Source of the DNA: Luteibacter sp. dw_328
GTDB lineage: Bacteria; Pseudomonadota; Gammaproteobacteria; Xanthomonadales; Rhodanobacteraceae
Length of the DNA stretch: 64,000 bases
Direction of reading: 5' to 3'
Assembly (NCBI RefSeq): GCF_018449605.1
Contig: NZ_JAAVUW010000007.1
Coordinates: 248,001-312,000 of the forward strand
Numbering within the stretch: the first letter of the stretch is position 1; each line of letters begins with the position of its first letter. A model generated the notes under the pieces. The model was not told the DNA's origin, did no database searches, and saw only the letters and a program-made list of their open reading frames with translations. The position numbers and the translations under genes were made by a program. Shown piece by piece: positions 40,918 to 50,270 of this stretch.

Positions 40918-42930
40918 ATGACGACACGTCGCGAACGCGCAAATGCGATCCGCGCCCTGGCCATGGATGGTGTGGAAGCCGCCAATTCCGGCCACCCGGG
41001 CATGCCGATGGGTATGGCCGATATCGCCGAGGTTCTGTGGGGCGACTTCCTGCATCACAACCCGACGAACCCGCATTGGCCCAATCGCGATCGCTTCGTG
41101 CTGTCGAACGGTCACGGCTCGATGCTGCAGTACGCTCTGCTTCACCTGACCGGCTACGACCTGCCGATCGGCGAGCTCAAGCGCTTCCGCCAGCTCGGTT
41201 CGAAGACCGCTGGCCACCCGGAATTCCATCACACGCCCGGCATCGAGACGACCACCGGTCCGCTCGGCCAAGGCCTCGCCAATGCTGTCGGTTTCGCGAT
41301 TGCCGAGGAAGTCCTCGCCGCGCGCTTCAACCGCCCGGGCCACGACATCGTCGACCACCACACCTTCGTATTCGTGGGTGACGGTTGCCTCATGGAAGGC
41401 ATCTCGCACGAAGTGTCCTCGCTGGCCGGCACGCTCAAGCTCGGCAAGCTCGTCGCCGTCTACGACGACAACGGCATTTCCATCGACGGTGAAGTGCACG
41501 ACTGGTTCACCGACAACACCGCCGAGCGCTTCCGCGCCTACGGCTGGAACGTGGTGGTTGGCGACGACGACAAGCCGGTCGACGGCCACGATGCCGAAGC
41601 GATCAAGAAGGCGCTTTCCGCCGCTACCTCGCAGAGCGAAAAGCCCTCGCTGATCATCTGCAAGACGATCATCGGCTTCGGTTCGCCGAACAAGGAAGGC
41701 AAGGAATCCTCGCACGGCGCCGCGCTGGGCAAGGAAGAAGTCGCCCTTGCCCGCAAGCAGCTGGGCTGGGAATACGGTCCGTTCGAAATCCCGCAGGCCA
41801 TGTACGACTCGTGGAGCGCGAAGAAAAGCGGTGCCGATGCCGAGAAGGCCTGGAACGACAAGTTCGACGCCTACGCCAAGGCGTTCCCGGAACTTGCCAG
41901 CGAGCTCAAGCGTCGCCTGTCCGGTGAGCTGCCGGCCAACTGGAAGGAAGGCGCTGCCGCCTTCATCAAGAAGATGCAGACCGAAGGTCCGGTCGTCGCT
42001 TCGCGCAAGGCATCGCAGATGTCGCTCGACGCGTACGGTCCGCTGCTGACGGAACTCATCGGCGGCTCCGCGGATCTTGCCCCGTCGAACCTGACCATCT
42101 GGAAGGGCTCGAAGAACATCGCGACCGGTGGTGCCGAAGGCAACTACATCCACTTCGGCGTGCGCGAGTTCGGCATGACGGCGATCTCCAACGGTATCGC
42201 GCTGCACGGCGGCTTCATTCCGTACGACGCGACCTTCCTGGTGTTCTCCGACTACGCCCGCAATGCCGTGCGCATGTCGTGCCTCATTCCGGCACACGCC
42301 ATCCACGTGTACACGCACGACTCGATCGGCCTGGGCGAAGACGGCCCGACCCATCAGCCGGTCGAACACCTTGGTTCGCTTCGCCTGATCCCGAACAATC
42401 GCGTCTGGCGTCCAGCCGATGCGGTTGAATCGGCGGTGTCCTGGAAGATGGCGATCGAACGTGCGGGCAACCCGTCCTGCCTGATCTTCTCGCGCCAGAA
42501 CCTCAAGCACAATCCGCGCACCGACGAGCAGCTGGCGAACATCGAGAAGGGCGGTTACGTCCTCTGGGAACCGTCGGAGAAGTTCAAGGCGATCATCATC
42601 GCCACGGGCTCGGAAGTCGGTATCGCCGTGGAAGCCGCGCAGTCGCTGGGTGACCAGGGCGTGCCGGTTCGCGTCGTCTCCATGCCCTGCACGGAAGAGT
42701 TTGACGCACAGCCGGTCGAATACCGCGAAGGCGTGCTGCCGTCGTGGTGCCGCGCTCGCGTCGCCGTTGAAGCGGCCAGCGTGGACTTCTGGTTCAAGTA
42801 CGTTGGCCTGGACGGCAAGGTGATCGGTATGACCACCTTCGGTGCTTCGGCCAAGATCGACGACCTCTACGAGCACTTCGGAATCACGACGCCGAAGATC
42901 GTCGATGCGGTCAAGAGTGTGATCAAGTAA
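40918..42930 (+). CDS. tkt: Transketolase
   Basis: Tkt moves two-carbon units between pentose-phosphate and glycolytic sugars with thiamine diphosphate. The 670-residue protein has [20 protein letters not shown], the cofactor motif [18 protein letters not shown] with YDDNGI, and [15 protein letters not shown] at 40918 follows TGGAG. It is complete and closes with a strong terminator. The neighbouring glycolytic genes make this a central carbon region. Confidence 0.96.
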   Translation: MTTRRERANAIRALAMDGVEAANSGHPGMPMGMADIAEVLWGDFLHHNPTNPHWPNRDRFVLSNGHGSMLQYALLHLTGYDLPIGELKRFRQLGSKTAGHPEFHHTPGIETTTGPLGQGLANAVGFAIAEEVLAARFNRPGHDIVDHHTFVFVGDGCLMEGISHEVSSLAGTLKLGKLVAVYDDNGISIDGEVHDWFTDNTAERFRAYGWNVVVGDDDKPVDGHDAEAIKKALSAATSQSEKPSLIICKTIIGFGSPNKEGKESSHGAALGKEEVALARKQLGWEYGPFEIPQAMYDSWSAKKSGADAEKAWNDKFDAYAKAFPELASELKRRLSGELPANWKEGAAAFIKKMQTEGPVVASRKASQMSLDAYGPLLTELIGGSADLAPSNLTIWKGSKNIATGGAEGNYIHFGVREFGMTAISNGIALHGGFIPYDATFLVFSDYARNAVRMSCLIPAHAIHVYTHDSIGLGEDGPTHQPVEHLGSLRLIPNNRVWRPADAVESAVSWKMAIERAGNPSCLIFSRQNLKHNPRTDEQLANIEKGGYVLWEPSEKFKAIIIATGSEVGIAVEAAQSLGDQGVPVRVVSMPCTEEFDAQPVEYREGVLPSWCRARVAVEAASVDFWFKYVGLDGKVIGMTTFGASAKIDDLYEHFGITTPKIVDAVKSVIK

Positions 42931-42959
42931 GTCAGTAGAGCGGCTCTACGTACTACGAG

Positions 42960-42989
42960 AGAGGCCTCCGAAAGGAGGCCTCTTTTTTT
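42960..42989 (+). terminator. Rho-independent terminator of tkt
   Basis: AGAGGCCTCC and GGAGGCCTCT pair over GAAA and are followed by T6, an ideal terminator. Confidence 0.93.
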
Positions 42990-43019
42990 GGCAGCGATGG
43001 GTTTCAGCGATCGCGCTTA

Positions 43020-43424
43020 CTAAAAAGCGGTCTGGCTGGAGCCGGTTTTGACGTTGATCGGAGGCAGTAGCGGTTCTGGCCAAACCGCAGCTTGCTGGGC
43101 GCTATCTCCGGTCGTTCTGCGCTGTCCGCTTGTCACGTGCCCCGTGGCCTGAAGCGCGACAACCGCAGCACGTACCGCCCACTCCGTCCCGATGCTATAG
43201 CGGAGCGGGTGACTGAAGCCGTTGGCGATCACGGCGCTGGGGCCTGGCGAGGGATCCGCAACGTGCGACAGCAGAGGCGTGCGCCACGATGGATTCTGGG
43301 TGGCGGCGACAGGTGGTGCGATGGTCCACGGGCCCGGCGCCAGGATCGGATCCTGCGCGGCATGCGCAGCAACGGGTAAGGCTATTGCGACAACAAGTCC
43401 GAATGCGGTGCTGATGGAACGCAT
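43020..43424 (-). CDS. Small exported protein, unknown function
   Basis: This 134-residue protein has a signal peptide (MRSISTAFGLVVAIALPVAAHA) and a mature region rich in Pro, Thr and Ala without recognised motif. A sequence SIGTEWAVRAAVVALQATGHV in the middle could form a helix. The start at 43424 is fixed by GGAGG four bases upstream. It is divergent from the acyltransferase gene. It may be species-specific. Confidence 0.6.
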   Translation of the reverse strand: MRSISTAFGLVVAIALPVAAHAAQDPILAPGPWTIAPPVAATQNPSWRTPLLSHVADPSPGPSAVIANGFSHPLRYSIGTEWAVRAAVVALQATGHVTSGQRRTTGDSAQQAAVWPEPLLPPINVKTGSSQTAF

Positions 43425-43536
43425 AAATCCTCCATGGATTGCCTGCCCGACTGGGTCGAATCGGATCTTACGCTGGGTCGAGGTGCGAAGGGAGTGCCGG
43501 GCGTGGCTCTGGTAATCTTGGCGTTCCGCGCCGCCG

Positions 43537-45645
43537 ATGCCTCCCTTCATGACGCCGACCCCCCAACGCCACGCGTACCTCCCGTACGTCGATGGACTGC
43601 GAGCGATCGCGGTCATCGCGGTCGTCCTGTATCACCTGAATCCGGCGTGGTTACCCGGCGGGTTCGCGGGCGTCGACATCTTCTTCGTGATTTCGGGCTT
43701 CGTCGTGGCGGCTTCGGTGGGCGAGCGTGAGCGCACGTCGCTTCCTTCGTTCATCACCTATTTCTTGTCCCGGCGCATGCTGCGCATCGCCCCTGCGCTT
43801 ATCGTCTGCCTGCTGGTCACCGGACTGGTCGCGGCGGTCTTCATCCCCGACGCGTGGTTGAGCGACGGCAACCAACGCACGGGAAAGTTCGCGTTCTTCG
43901 GCTTCGGCAACGTGATCCTGGCGCAGCACAATAACGATTACTTTTCGCCGATCTCCGAATACAACCCGTACACGCACACGTGGTCGCTGGGTGTAGAGGA
44001 GCAGTTCTACCTGCTGTTCCCGGCGTTGTTCTGGCTATGGAGTTTTCGCGGGCGTTGGCGCGGCGTCGTTACCGGTCTGTTCGTCATCGGCGGGGCGTGG
44101 TCGTTCGTGCAGGCCGTGCAGCTGGGTTCCACCGATCCTTCCGCGGCTTTCTATCTGCTGCCCAGTAGGTTCTGGGAACTGGCGGTGGGCGTCGTGCTCT
44201 ATCTTGGTATGTCGATGGCGGGGCGGCGTTTTGACGCCTTCGACCCGGTGACGCCACGCTGGTTGTTGCCGGCGGTAGCCCTCGCGTCGATCGGCTTGTT
44301 GGTAAGCCTGATCACATCGCAGCCGACCAGGTTCCCCGCGCCGGGCGCCGTGCTTCCGGTGCTGGCGACCGCCGCCTTGCTCGGGCTGTTGCACGGACGC
44401 CCGATGGATTTTCCGCTCGTGCGCGCGCTGACCTGGCATCCGATGCTCCGGATCGGTCGGCTGTCGTATTCGCTTTACCTGTGGCACTGGCCGGTATTCG
44501 TGCTGTTCCGCTGGACGGTAGGCACCGGTTCGTTGGCCACGCGCGTCGCCGCCGTGGCGATCGCGGTGATCCTGTCCGTGCTGTCCTGGCGTTATGTCGA
44601 GACGACCGTGCGCCGCGCGCACCGATTCAAGATCATGCCGCGCATTGCCGTGGTCGCCTGTGGTGTCGTGGCGCTCTATGCGGGCATGTGGATCAGTGGT
44701 TGGGTGGCTCGACGCCAGCCGGTGCTCTCGATCAGTGCCGTCGCGCGTCACGCCGATGACTGGTATCCGTCGAAGAAGCCGGTCATCACCAATGCCTCAG
44801 GTTGTTCGGTAACGCCGACGCCCGTACCCGTCGGCGATGGCTTTCGTGTCGTCTTCGAACGCAAGGCCTGTCGCGGACCGGTGACCGCGCCCCGGGTGTT
44901 CGCCATTGGTGACTCGCACGCCATGGCCTATGGCACGATGTTCAGTGACTACGTGCTGGATACCGGCGCTCAGGTGATGCTCTACAACAATGGCGGATGC
45001 CCCTTCCTGAGCCTGCAACCCTGGCGTGACCGCATGCCTCATTGTGCCAAGGTGGCGGGACAGGCGTTGGAGGACATGTTGCCTCGGTTGCGCGCGGGCG
45101 ACGTGGTGTTCATGCCTTCGCTGCGCGTACCGCGATTTGTGGACCAGTGGGCTCGCCTGCCTCAGGAGGGCATGCAGGAACTCGTCTTCGGCGATGCCGC
45201 GGCGAAAGAACGCGATGCCGCCGTGCTGGAGGGGGCGAAGATTCTCCAGCGTATCCGGGCCACCGGCGCGCGCCCGATGATCGAGGCGCCGAACCTGGTG
45301 TTGAAAGCACCCCTGTTCCGTTGCGCGGACGTGTGGACGGCGAGTAACCCGGTGTGTGCGGACGGCACCACGGTGAACCGAGCCGAGTTCGAGCACCTTC
45401 GCGCACCGATGCTCGCCTCGATTCATTCGCTGGCAGGCCAGGTGCCCGGCTCGGCTGTCTGGGATCCCTTCCCGCTGCTTTGCCCGGTGGGCGCAGAGTG
45501 CAATGGCTTTCTCGACGGCAAACCACTGATGTTCGACGGCGATCACCTGAGCGGCTTTGCCAACCGTCTGCTGTTGCCTTCGTTTACCCAGGCGGTTCGT
45601 CAACTCCAGCCCGTGCCATCGACAGCCGGCGTGGCAACCTACTAG
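43537..45645 (+). CDS. OafA/YrhL-type membrane acyltransferase with SGNH domain
   Basis: This 702-residue protein has an Acyltransferase_3 membrane part (about 1-380, ten helices; YVDGLRAIAVIAVVLYHLNP, GFAGVDIFFVISGFVV, WSLGVEEQFYLLFP). A C-terminal periplasmic SGNH esterase-like domain follows, with GDSHAMAYG nucleophile motif and DGDHLSGFANRLLLP at the end. Such fusions O-acetylate cell-surface polysaccharide or peptidoglycan. The substrate is unknown; the surface-sugar genes at the other end of the window are only suggestive. It overlaps the convergent M61 gene by four bases at the stops. ATG at 43549 is an alternative start. Confidence 0.9.
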   Translation: MPPFMTPTPQRHAYLPYVDGLRAIAVIAVVLYHLNPAWLPGGFAGVDIFFVISGFVVAASVGERERTSLPSFITYFLSRRMLRIAPALIVCLLVTGLVAAVFIPDAWLSDGNQRTGKFAFFGFGNVILAQHNNDYFSPISEYNPYTHTWSLGVEEQFYLLFPALFWLWSFRGRWRGVVTGLFVIGGAWSFVQAVQLGSTDPSAAFYLLPSRFWELAVGVVLYLGMSMAGRRFDAFDPVTPRWLLPAVALASIGLLVSLITSQPTRFPAPGAVLPVLATAALLGLLHGRPMDFPLVRALTWHPMLRIGRLSYSLYLWHWPVFVLFRWTVGTGSLATRVAAVAIAVILSVLSWRYVETTVRRAHRFKIMPRIAVVACGVVALYAGMWISGWVARRQPVLSISAVARHADDWYPSKKPVITNASGCSVTPTPVPVGDGFRVVFERKACRGPVTAPRVFAIGDSHAMAYGTMFSDYVLDTGAQVMLYNNGGCPFLSLQPWRDRMPHCAKVAGQALEDMLPRLRAGDVVFMPSLRVPRFVDQWARLPQEGMQELVFGDAAAKERDAAVLEGAKILQRIRATGARPMIEAPNLVLKAPLFRCADVWTASNPVCADGTTVNRAEFEHLRAPMLASIHSLAGQVPGSAVWDPFPLLCPVGAECNGFLDGKPLMFDGDHLSGFANRLLLPSFTQAVRQLQPVPSTAGVATY

Positions 45646-47558
45646 CGCCGGGCGGCAAGCAGTGCGCTGAGGCGGTCCGGCGTGCCCTCGATGCGTTGAA
45701 GATGCGGATAGCGGAGCGGTCCCGCCGGTTGTATGGCGACAGTGGATGTCCTCCCGTCCGTCGTTGTCGTCAGCCGTACAGGGCTGGGCCGCGCCGCCTT
45801 GAGCGCATCTTCGAGCAACTCAGGTCGATAGGCGACCCCGTTCACCGCATCGATGCGTGCACCTGGAGCGAAGCCCATGTGGAACGCCGGGCCGTTCCAC
45901 GACACGGCTTTTACGATGCCGCCCTTGCCGACGGTGAGGCCAATGGCGCTGGAGAAGTCGCGGGCACCGGCGTCGATTTCACTTTGCCGGAAATACTCGC
46001 CAGGAGTGGCATCGAAAACGAGACGGTAGCCCTCCTGTTCCAGGCCATCCGTTACACGGGCCGCGTCATGGCTGTCGAGGCGGGAGCGCAGAAAGGTTGG
46101 CCAGTCGTTTGCGGCGACGCGTTGAAGGGCTGTGCAAACATCGTCGAAGGTGTATGTCGACGTCGTCATGTCGCCCTCCTGGCCGCTGCCGAAGAAGTCA
46201 CGTGCGAAATCGTCGAGGCTCTTCTTGTCGCCCGTTTTCTTACGGATCTCGGCATCGACGGCGAGCCAGAGGAAAACCCCTTCGCCGTAGTAGTCCTCGC
46301 GTCGTTGCCAGTCGCGCCATGAGAGTGGATGGCCCGCGGCGATCAGGGGATCGTTGGTACTGTCCTGCAGGGACTTCCACTCACGCCCGCTCTGGCCAAG
46401 GACACCGGCTGCACCCACCGCGAGCGCATCGAGGGTCTCTTGTCTGCTGCGCAACCCAGCGCGCGCGGCGAGCACGCGGCCCCAGAATTCCGTCTGGCCT
46501 TCATAGACCCAGAGCAGACTGCCGCGCATGGGCTCGTTGAACGTAGCCGACCACAGGTCGGCGGGCTGACGGTAACGGCCGTTCCACGAGTGCACGAATT
46601 CGTGAGCGAGCAGATCGCGGTCGACAAGGTAGTTTGCGTTGTTCCGGAAGAAATCCGGAGGAAGCACGTTGCTGCTGGACTGCGCCTGCTCGATGCCTCC
46701 CGGGCCGGGCAGGGTGTCGCTGAGGGCCAGCATGAAATCGTAGTGGTCGTAGTGACGCGTCGGCAGCAGCTTGCGTGCTTGTTGCACCATCGCGCGCAGC
46801 CGTTCCTGTTCCTTCACGTCCACGGTTACGTCATCGGCGTTCCCGCCGAGGGTGGTCAGTCGCACCGGCGCGTCGCCCGCCGCAGCAAGTTCATATCGCT
46901 CGACGTGCCGGCCTGCGAAGACGGGCGAGTCGACCAGCGCTTCCAGGGATGTCGTGTTGAACTCAACGGAACTGCCGGACCGGCTTTCGAGCGCGGTGAC
47001 GTATCCAAAACCTGGCGGCAGCGTCAGTCGTGCCGTCACCGGAATGTTCCGCACGAACCAACCGGCAGGGTAGAGAACCACGCTCTGCCACGGAACGGTG
47101 ACGATGTCTGGCGTCGCACTCACCAAGCCTTGTCGCGCGGAGAAGGGCGACAGGAACTCGAAAACGATATCGAGCGTGGTCACGCCGGAAGGAACGTCCA
47201 GATGGAAAGCGAACGGATTCACCGTGTCGCGTTGCCATGTGAGTGGCCGACCTTGCGCACGGATGACGAGCCCGGCCAGCGCGGTGGCCGACGCTGTCGG
47301 CGCATGGCTTCCCGTTTCCCACTGTGGGTAGAGGAGAGTCATGGGTCCGGCCGACTGGACGGGTATCGATTCGTGCACGCGGTAGATACGTTGCGCCGTG
47401 TCCGTCGCGTCGACGGCGAGCCCGATGCTCCCCTTGAAAGGAACATCTCGCGGCGCCGGAGCCGGCAAAGGGAGGGGCAGCGGTTGCGGCCCCTCCGATG
47501 CATGCGCCGGGCCGGCGGCGATCAAGGCGAGAACGAGGAGCCGACCGATACCCTGCAT
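45642..47558 (-). CDS. M61-family exported metallopeptidase with PDZ domain
   Basis: This 638-residue protein has a signal peptide (MQGIGRLLVLALIAAGPAHA), an N-terminal beta domain, and the catalytic zinc motif LLAHEFVHSWNGRYRQP with a downstream Glu in WVYEGQTEFWG. A PDZ domain follows near the C-terminus (GIVKAVSWNGPAFHMGFAPGARIDAVNG). M61 enzymes are glycyl aminopeptidase-like. The start at 47558 fits the signal peptide; the open frame continues upstream without secretory features. It probably acts in the periplasm. Confidence 0.9.
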   Translation of the reverse strand: MQGIGRLLVLALIAAGPAHASEGPQPLPLPLPAPAPRDVPFKGSIGLAVDATDTAQRIYRVHESIPVQSAGPMTLLYPQWETGSHAPTASATALAGLVIRAQGRPLTWQRDTVNPFAFHLDVPSGVTTLDIVFEFLSPFSARQGLVSATPDIVTVPWQSVVLYPAGWFVRNIPVTARLTLPPGFGYVTALESRSGSSVEFNTTSLEALVDSPVFAGRHVERYELAAAGDAPVRLTTLGGNADDVTVDVKEQERLRAMVQQARKLLPTRHYDHYDFMLALSDTLPGPGGIEQAQSSSNVLPPDFFRNNANYLVDRDLLAHEFVHSWNGRYRQPADLWSATFNEPMRGSLLWVYEGQTEFWGRVLAARAGLRSRQETLDALAVGAAGVLGQSGREWKSLQDSTNDPLIAAGHPLSWRDWQRREDYYGEGVFLWLAVDAEIRKKTGDKKSLDDFARDFFGSGQEGDMTTSTYTFDDVCTALQRVAANDWPTFLRSRLDSHDAARVTDGLEQEGYRLVFDATPGEYFRQSEIDAGARDFSSAIGLTVGKGGIVKAVSWNGPAFHMGFAPGARIDAVNGVAYRPELLEDALKAARPSPVRLTTTTDGRTSTVAIQPAGPLRYPHLQRIEGTPDRLSALLAARR

Positions 47559-47607
47559 GACGCGCCAGCCTGATTTGTGAGGAACGTTGCTTCTACCGTT
47601 GCGGGGG

Positions 47608-48258
47608 TTAATCGGCCATGACCGCGGCGGTGTACGTCGCGATATCGGCCGGCTTGTCGGCAATCTTCCACGCGCCCGCGCCTTCCAGCTCTCGGCGATC
47701 GCCAAAGCCCCAGAGCACGCCGATGCCGCGCACGCCGTTGGCGACGGCGCCTTCCATGTCGTAAAGACGGTCGCCGATCATGATCGTGTCTTCGGCCGGT
47801 TGGTCGAAGTCGGCGAGTGCGGCGGAGATCATCGTGGCCTTCTCGCTGTGCGCAGTGGACAGGTCGGGTGCGTAGACGCGCTCGAAGAAGTGTCCGAAGG
47901 GTAGGTGGGCGATGATCGGGCCGGCATGGGGGAGGGGCTTGCTGGTGACGACGGCGAGGCGATGGCCGGCAGCAGATAGCGAAGCGATCAGTTCGGGAAT
48001 ACCGTCGTACACGGTGTGTTCCGACCAGCCCACGTCACGGAAACGCTCGCCGTACGCCGCCACGGCGGCTTCGATGCGTTCGTTGTCGTCGCCGAGAATG
48101 GCGGCATAGCTTACGCGCAGCGGCGGGCCAACCCAGGCCCGCAAGGCGGCGTCATCCGGCGACTCCGCGCCGACGGCCGCCAGGGAATGGCGAACGCCGG
48201 CGAAGATGCCGATTTCAGAGTCGATGAGGGTGCCATCGAGATCGAAGAGGAAGAGCAT
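47608..48258 (-). CDS. HAD-family phosphatase, phosphoglycolate phosphatase-like
   Basis: This 216-residue HAD hydrolase has motif I LFLFDLDGTLIDSE, motif II VVTSKPL and motif IV IMIGDRLYDMEGAVANG with a helical cap (subclass IA). It overlaps the pgk stop in a TAATG junction, so it is translated after pgk. Phosphoglycolate, pyrophosphate or nucleotide monophosphates are possible substrates; the neighbour suggests a repair role for a glycolytic side product, which is inference. Confidence 0.85.
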   Translation of the reverse strand: MLFLFDLDGTLIDSEIGIFAGVRHSLAAVGAESPDDAALRAWVGPPLRVSYAAILGDDNERIEAAVAAYGERFRDVGWSEHTVYDGIPELIASLSAAGHRLAVVTSKPLPHAGPIIAHLPFGHFFERVYAPDLSTAHSEKATMISAALADFDQPAEDTIMIGDRLYDMEGAVANGVRGIGVLWGFGDRRELEGAGAWKIADKPADIATYTAAVMAD

Positions 48259-49439
48259 TACTTCTTCTCCGCCCGAGCCTTCAGCGCGACGACGGCCGGC
48301 AGTTCCTTGCCTTCGAGGAACTCGAGGAAGGCGCCGCCGCCGGTGGAGATGTAGGAGACGCCTTCTTCGATGCCGTATTTATCCACGGCCGCCAGCGTGT
48401 CGCCGCCGCCGGCAATGGAGAACGCTTTCGAGGCGGCAATCGCGCGAGCGAGTGTTTCGGTGCCTTTGCCGAAGGCGTCGAATTCGAACACGCCGACGGG
48501 GCCGTTCCAGACGACCGTGCCCGCCTTGGCGATCAGTTCGGCGTAGCGCTTCGCGGTGTCGGGACCGATGTCGAGGATCATCTCGTCGTCGGCGACCTCG
48601 GTCACGTTCTTGATCGTGGCTTTCGCGGTGGCGGAAAACTCGGTGGCGACGACCACGTCGGTGGGCACCGGCACGTCGGCGCCACGCGACTTGGCGTCGG
48701 CGATGATCTTCTTCGCGATGTCGAGCAGATCGGCTTCGACCAGCGACTTACCGACCTTGTGGCCTTCGGCGAGGATGAAGGTGTTGGCGATGCCACCGCC
48801 GACGATGAGCTGATCCACACGACCGACGAGATTCTGCAGCAGTTCGAGCTTGGTCGACACCTTGGAGCCGGCGACGATGGCCAGGAGCGGCTTGTCCGGG
48901 TTTTCCAGAGCCTTGCCCAGCGCGTCGAGTTCCTTTGCCAGCAGCGGGCCGGCGGCGGCGATCGGAGCGAAGCGGATCACACCGTGCGTGGAGGCCTGGG
49001 CGCGATGCGCCGTACCAAAGGCGTCCATGACGAAGATATCGCACAGCGCGGCGTACTTCTTCGACAGGGCTTCGTCGTCCTTGCCTTCGCCGACATTCAT
49101 GCGGCAATTCTCGAGCACCACCACTTCGCCCTCGGCGACCTCGACACCATCGAGGTAGTCGCGCACCAGACGGACGTCCTTGCCGAGCTTCTTGCCCAGC
49201 CACTCGGCAACCGGCTTGAGCGAGGAGGCTTCATCGAACTCGCCTTCCTTCGGCCGGCCCAGGTGGGAGATAACCATGACCTTCGCCCCAGCGTCGCGCG
49301 CGGCGACGATGGTCGGCAGCGAGGCGTCCAGGCGCTGGGTGGAGGTGATCTTTCCGTTTTCGACCGGGACGTTGAGGTCCTCGCGGATCAGGACGCGCTT
49401 GCCGCGCAGGTCGAGGTCTTGCATGCGGATGACGGACAC
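48258..49439 (-). CDS. pgk: Phosphoglycerate kinase
   Basis: Pgk transfers phosphate from 1,3-bisphosphoglycerate to ADP. The 393-residue protein has [33 protein letters not shown], a hinge region and [16 protein letters not shown] at the nucleotide site. Length is normal. It is coupled to the HAD gene behind it and divergent from maiA over 85 bp. Confidence 0.97.
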   Translation of the reverse strand: MSVIRMQDLDLRGKRVLIREDLNVPVENGKITSTQRLDASLPTIVAARDAGAKVMVISHLGRPKEGEFDEASSLKPVAEWLGKKLGKDVRLVRDYLDGVEVAEGEVVVLENCRMNVGEGKDDEALSKKYAALCDIFVMDAFGTAHRAQASTHGVIRFAPIAAAGPLLAKELDALGKALENPDKPLLAIVAGSKVSTKLELLQNLVGRVDQLIVGGGIANTFILAEGHKVGKSLVEADLLDIAKKIIADAKSRGADVPVPTDVVVATEFSATAKATIKNVTEVADDEMILDIGPDTAKRYAELIAKAGTVVWNGPVGVFEFDAFGKGTETLARAIAASKAFSIAGGGDTLAAVDKYGIEEGVSYISTGGGAFLEFLEGKELPAVVALKARAEKK

Positions 49440-49492
49440 GTTGGACTCCAGGTTCGGTTCGGAGAAACGCCCATTGTAATTGGGGGGCGATC

Positions 49493-49498
49493 TAGAAT
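49493..49498 (+). promoter_or_regulatory. Putative -10 element of maiA
   Basis: TAGAAT lies 26 bp before the maiA ATG. No good -35 is seen at normal spacing. Confidence 0.3.
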
Positions 49499-49524
49499 CC
49501 GCCTCGTTCTCACAAGGAAGCCCT

Positions 49525-50172
49525 ATGGCCCTCGTCCTCTATACCTACTGGCGCTCCAGCGCCGCCTACCGTGTCCGGATCGCCCTGAACCTTAAGGGCC
49601 TGCCGTACGAGGCCCGTCCGGTGCACTTGATCAACGAAGGCGGTGAACACCTCAAGCCCGCCTACCGCGAAATTTCCCCCCAGGCCCAGTTGCCGACCCT
49701 GCTCGATGGCGACCGCACGATCCGCCAGTCCATGGCCATCCTGGAATATCTGGACGAGACCCGCCCCGAGGTTCCGCTCATGCCGGGCGACGCGCTGGGC
49801 AGGGCGCGTGTTCGGGAGCTGATGCAGGCCGTGGGCACGGATATCCACCCGCTGGGGAACCTGCGCGTCCTCAGAGCCATTGAGGCGGAGTTCGGTGCGG
49901 ACCAGCCGGTCAAGGAGGCGTGGTCGCGGCGCTGGATCAAGCAGGGCTTCGACGGCATCGAGGCGTTGCTGGCGCAGGGGCCGTCAGGGCGCTTCAGCTT
50001 CGGGGACACGCCGACCCTGGCCGATTGCTGCCTGGTGCCGCAGTTCTACAACGCGGTGCGTTGGGGCGTGGACCTGGCGCCCTACCCGACGATCCGCCGG
50101 GTGGTCGAGGCATGCCAGGCGCTGGAAGCGTTCCAGCAGGCCGCGCCCGAGGCGCAGCCGGACGCCCAGTAA
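49525..50172 (+). CDS. maiA: Maleylacetoacetate isomerase
   Basis: MaiA, a zeta-class glutathione transferase, isomerises maleylacetoacetate to fumarylacetoacetate. The 215-residue protein has the [16 protein letters not shown] catalytic motif (SSCSxR-like, with Ala in place of Cys), [24 protein letters not shown] of the glutathione site, and an all-helical C-terminal domain. It supplies the step between hmgA and fahA products, though it is 16 kb away. AAGGA precedes ATG 49525. The SSAA variant occurs in some bacterial members. Confidence 0.93.
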   Translation: MALVLYTYWRSSAAYRVRIALNLKGLPYEARPVHLINEGGEHLKPAYREISPQAQLPTLLDGDRTIRQSMAILEYLDETRPEVPLMPGDALGRARVRELMQAVGTDIHPLGNLRVLRAIEAEFGADQPVKEAWSRRWIKQGFDGIEALLAQGPSGRFSFGDTPTLADCCLVPQFYNAVRWGVDLAPYPTIRRVVEACQALEAFQQAAPEAQPDAQ

Positions 50173-50177
50173 GGAAA

Positions 50178-50254
50178 TGTGGGAGCCGCTTCAGCGGCGA
50201 TGCTTTCCGGCTTCACCGCACCGTTGGCTTTTCGCCGATGAATCGGCTCCCACA
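50178..50254. repeat. Mixed REP pair between maiA and pilU
   Basis: The left unit (50178-50200) is of the GCTTCAGC subtype and the right one (50232-50254) of the ATTCAT subtype, in inverted orientation. Heads match but the inner palindromes do not, so each folds on itself. Confidence 0.75.
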
Positions 50255-50270
50255 GGTCGCTATTCGACGG

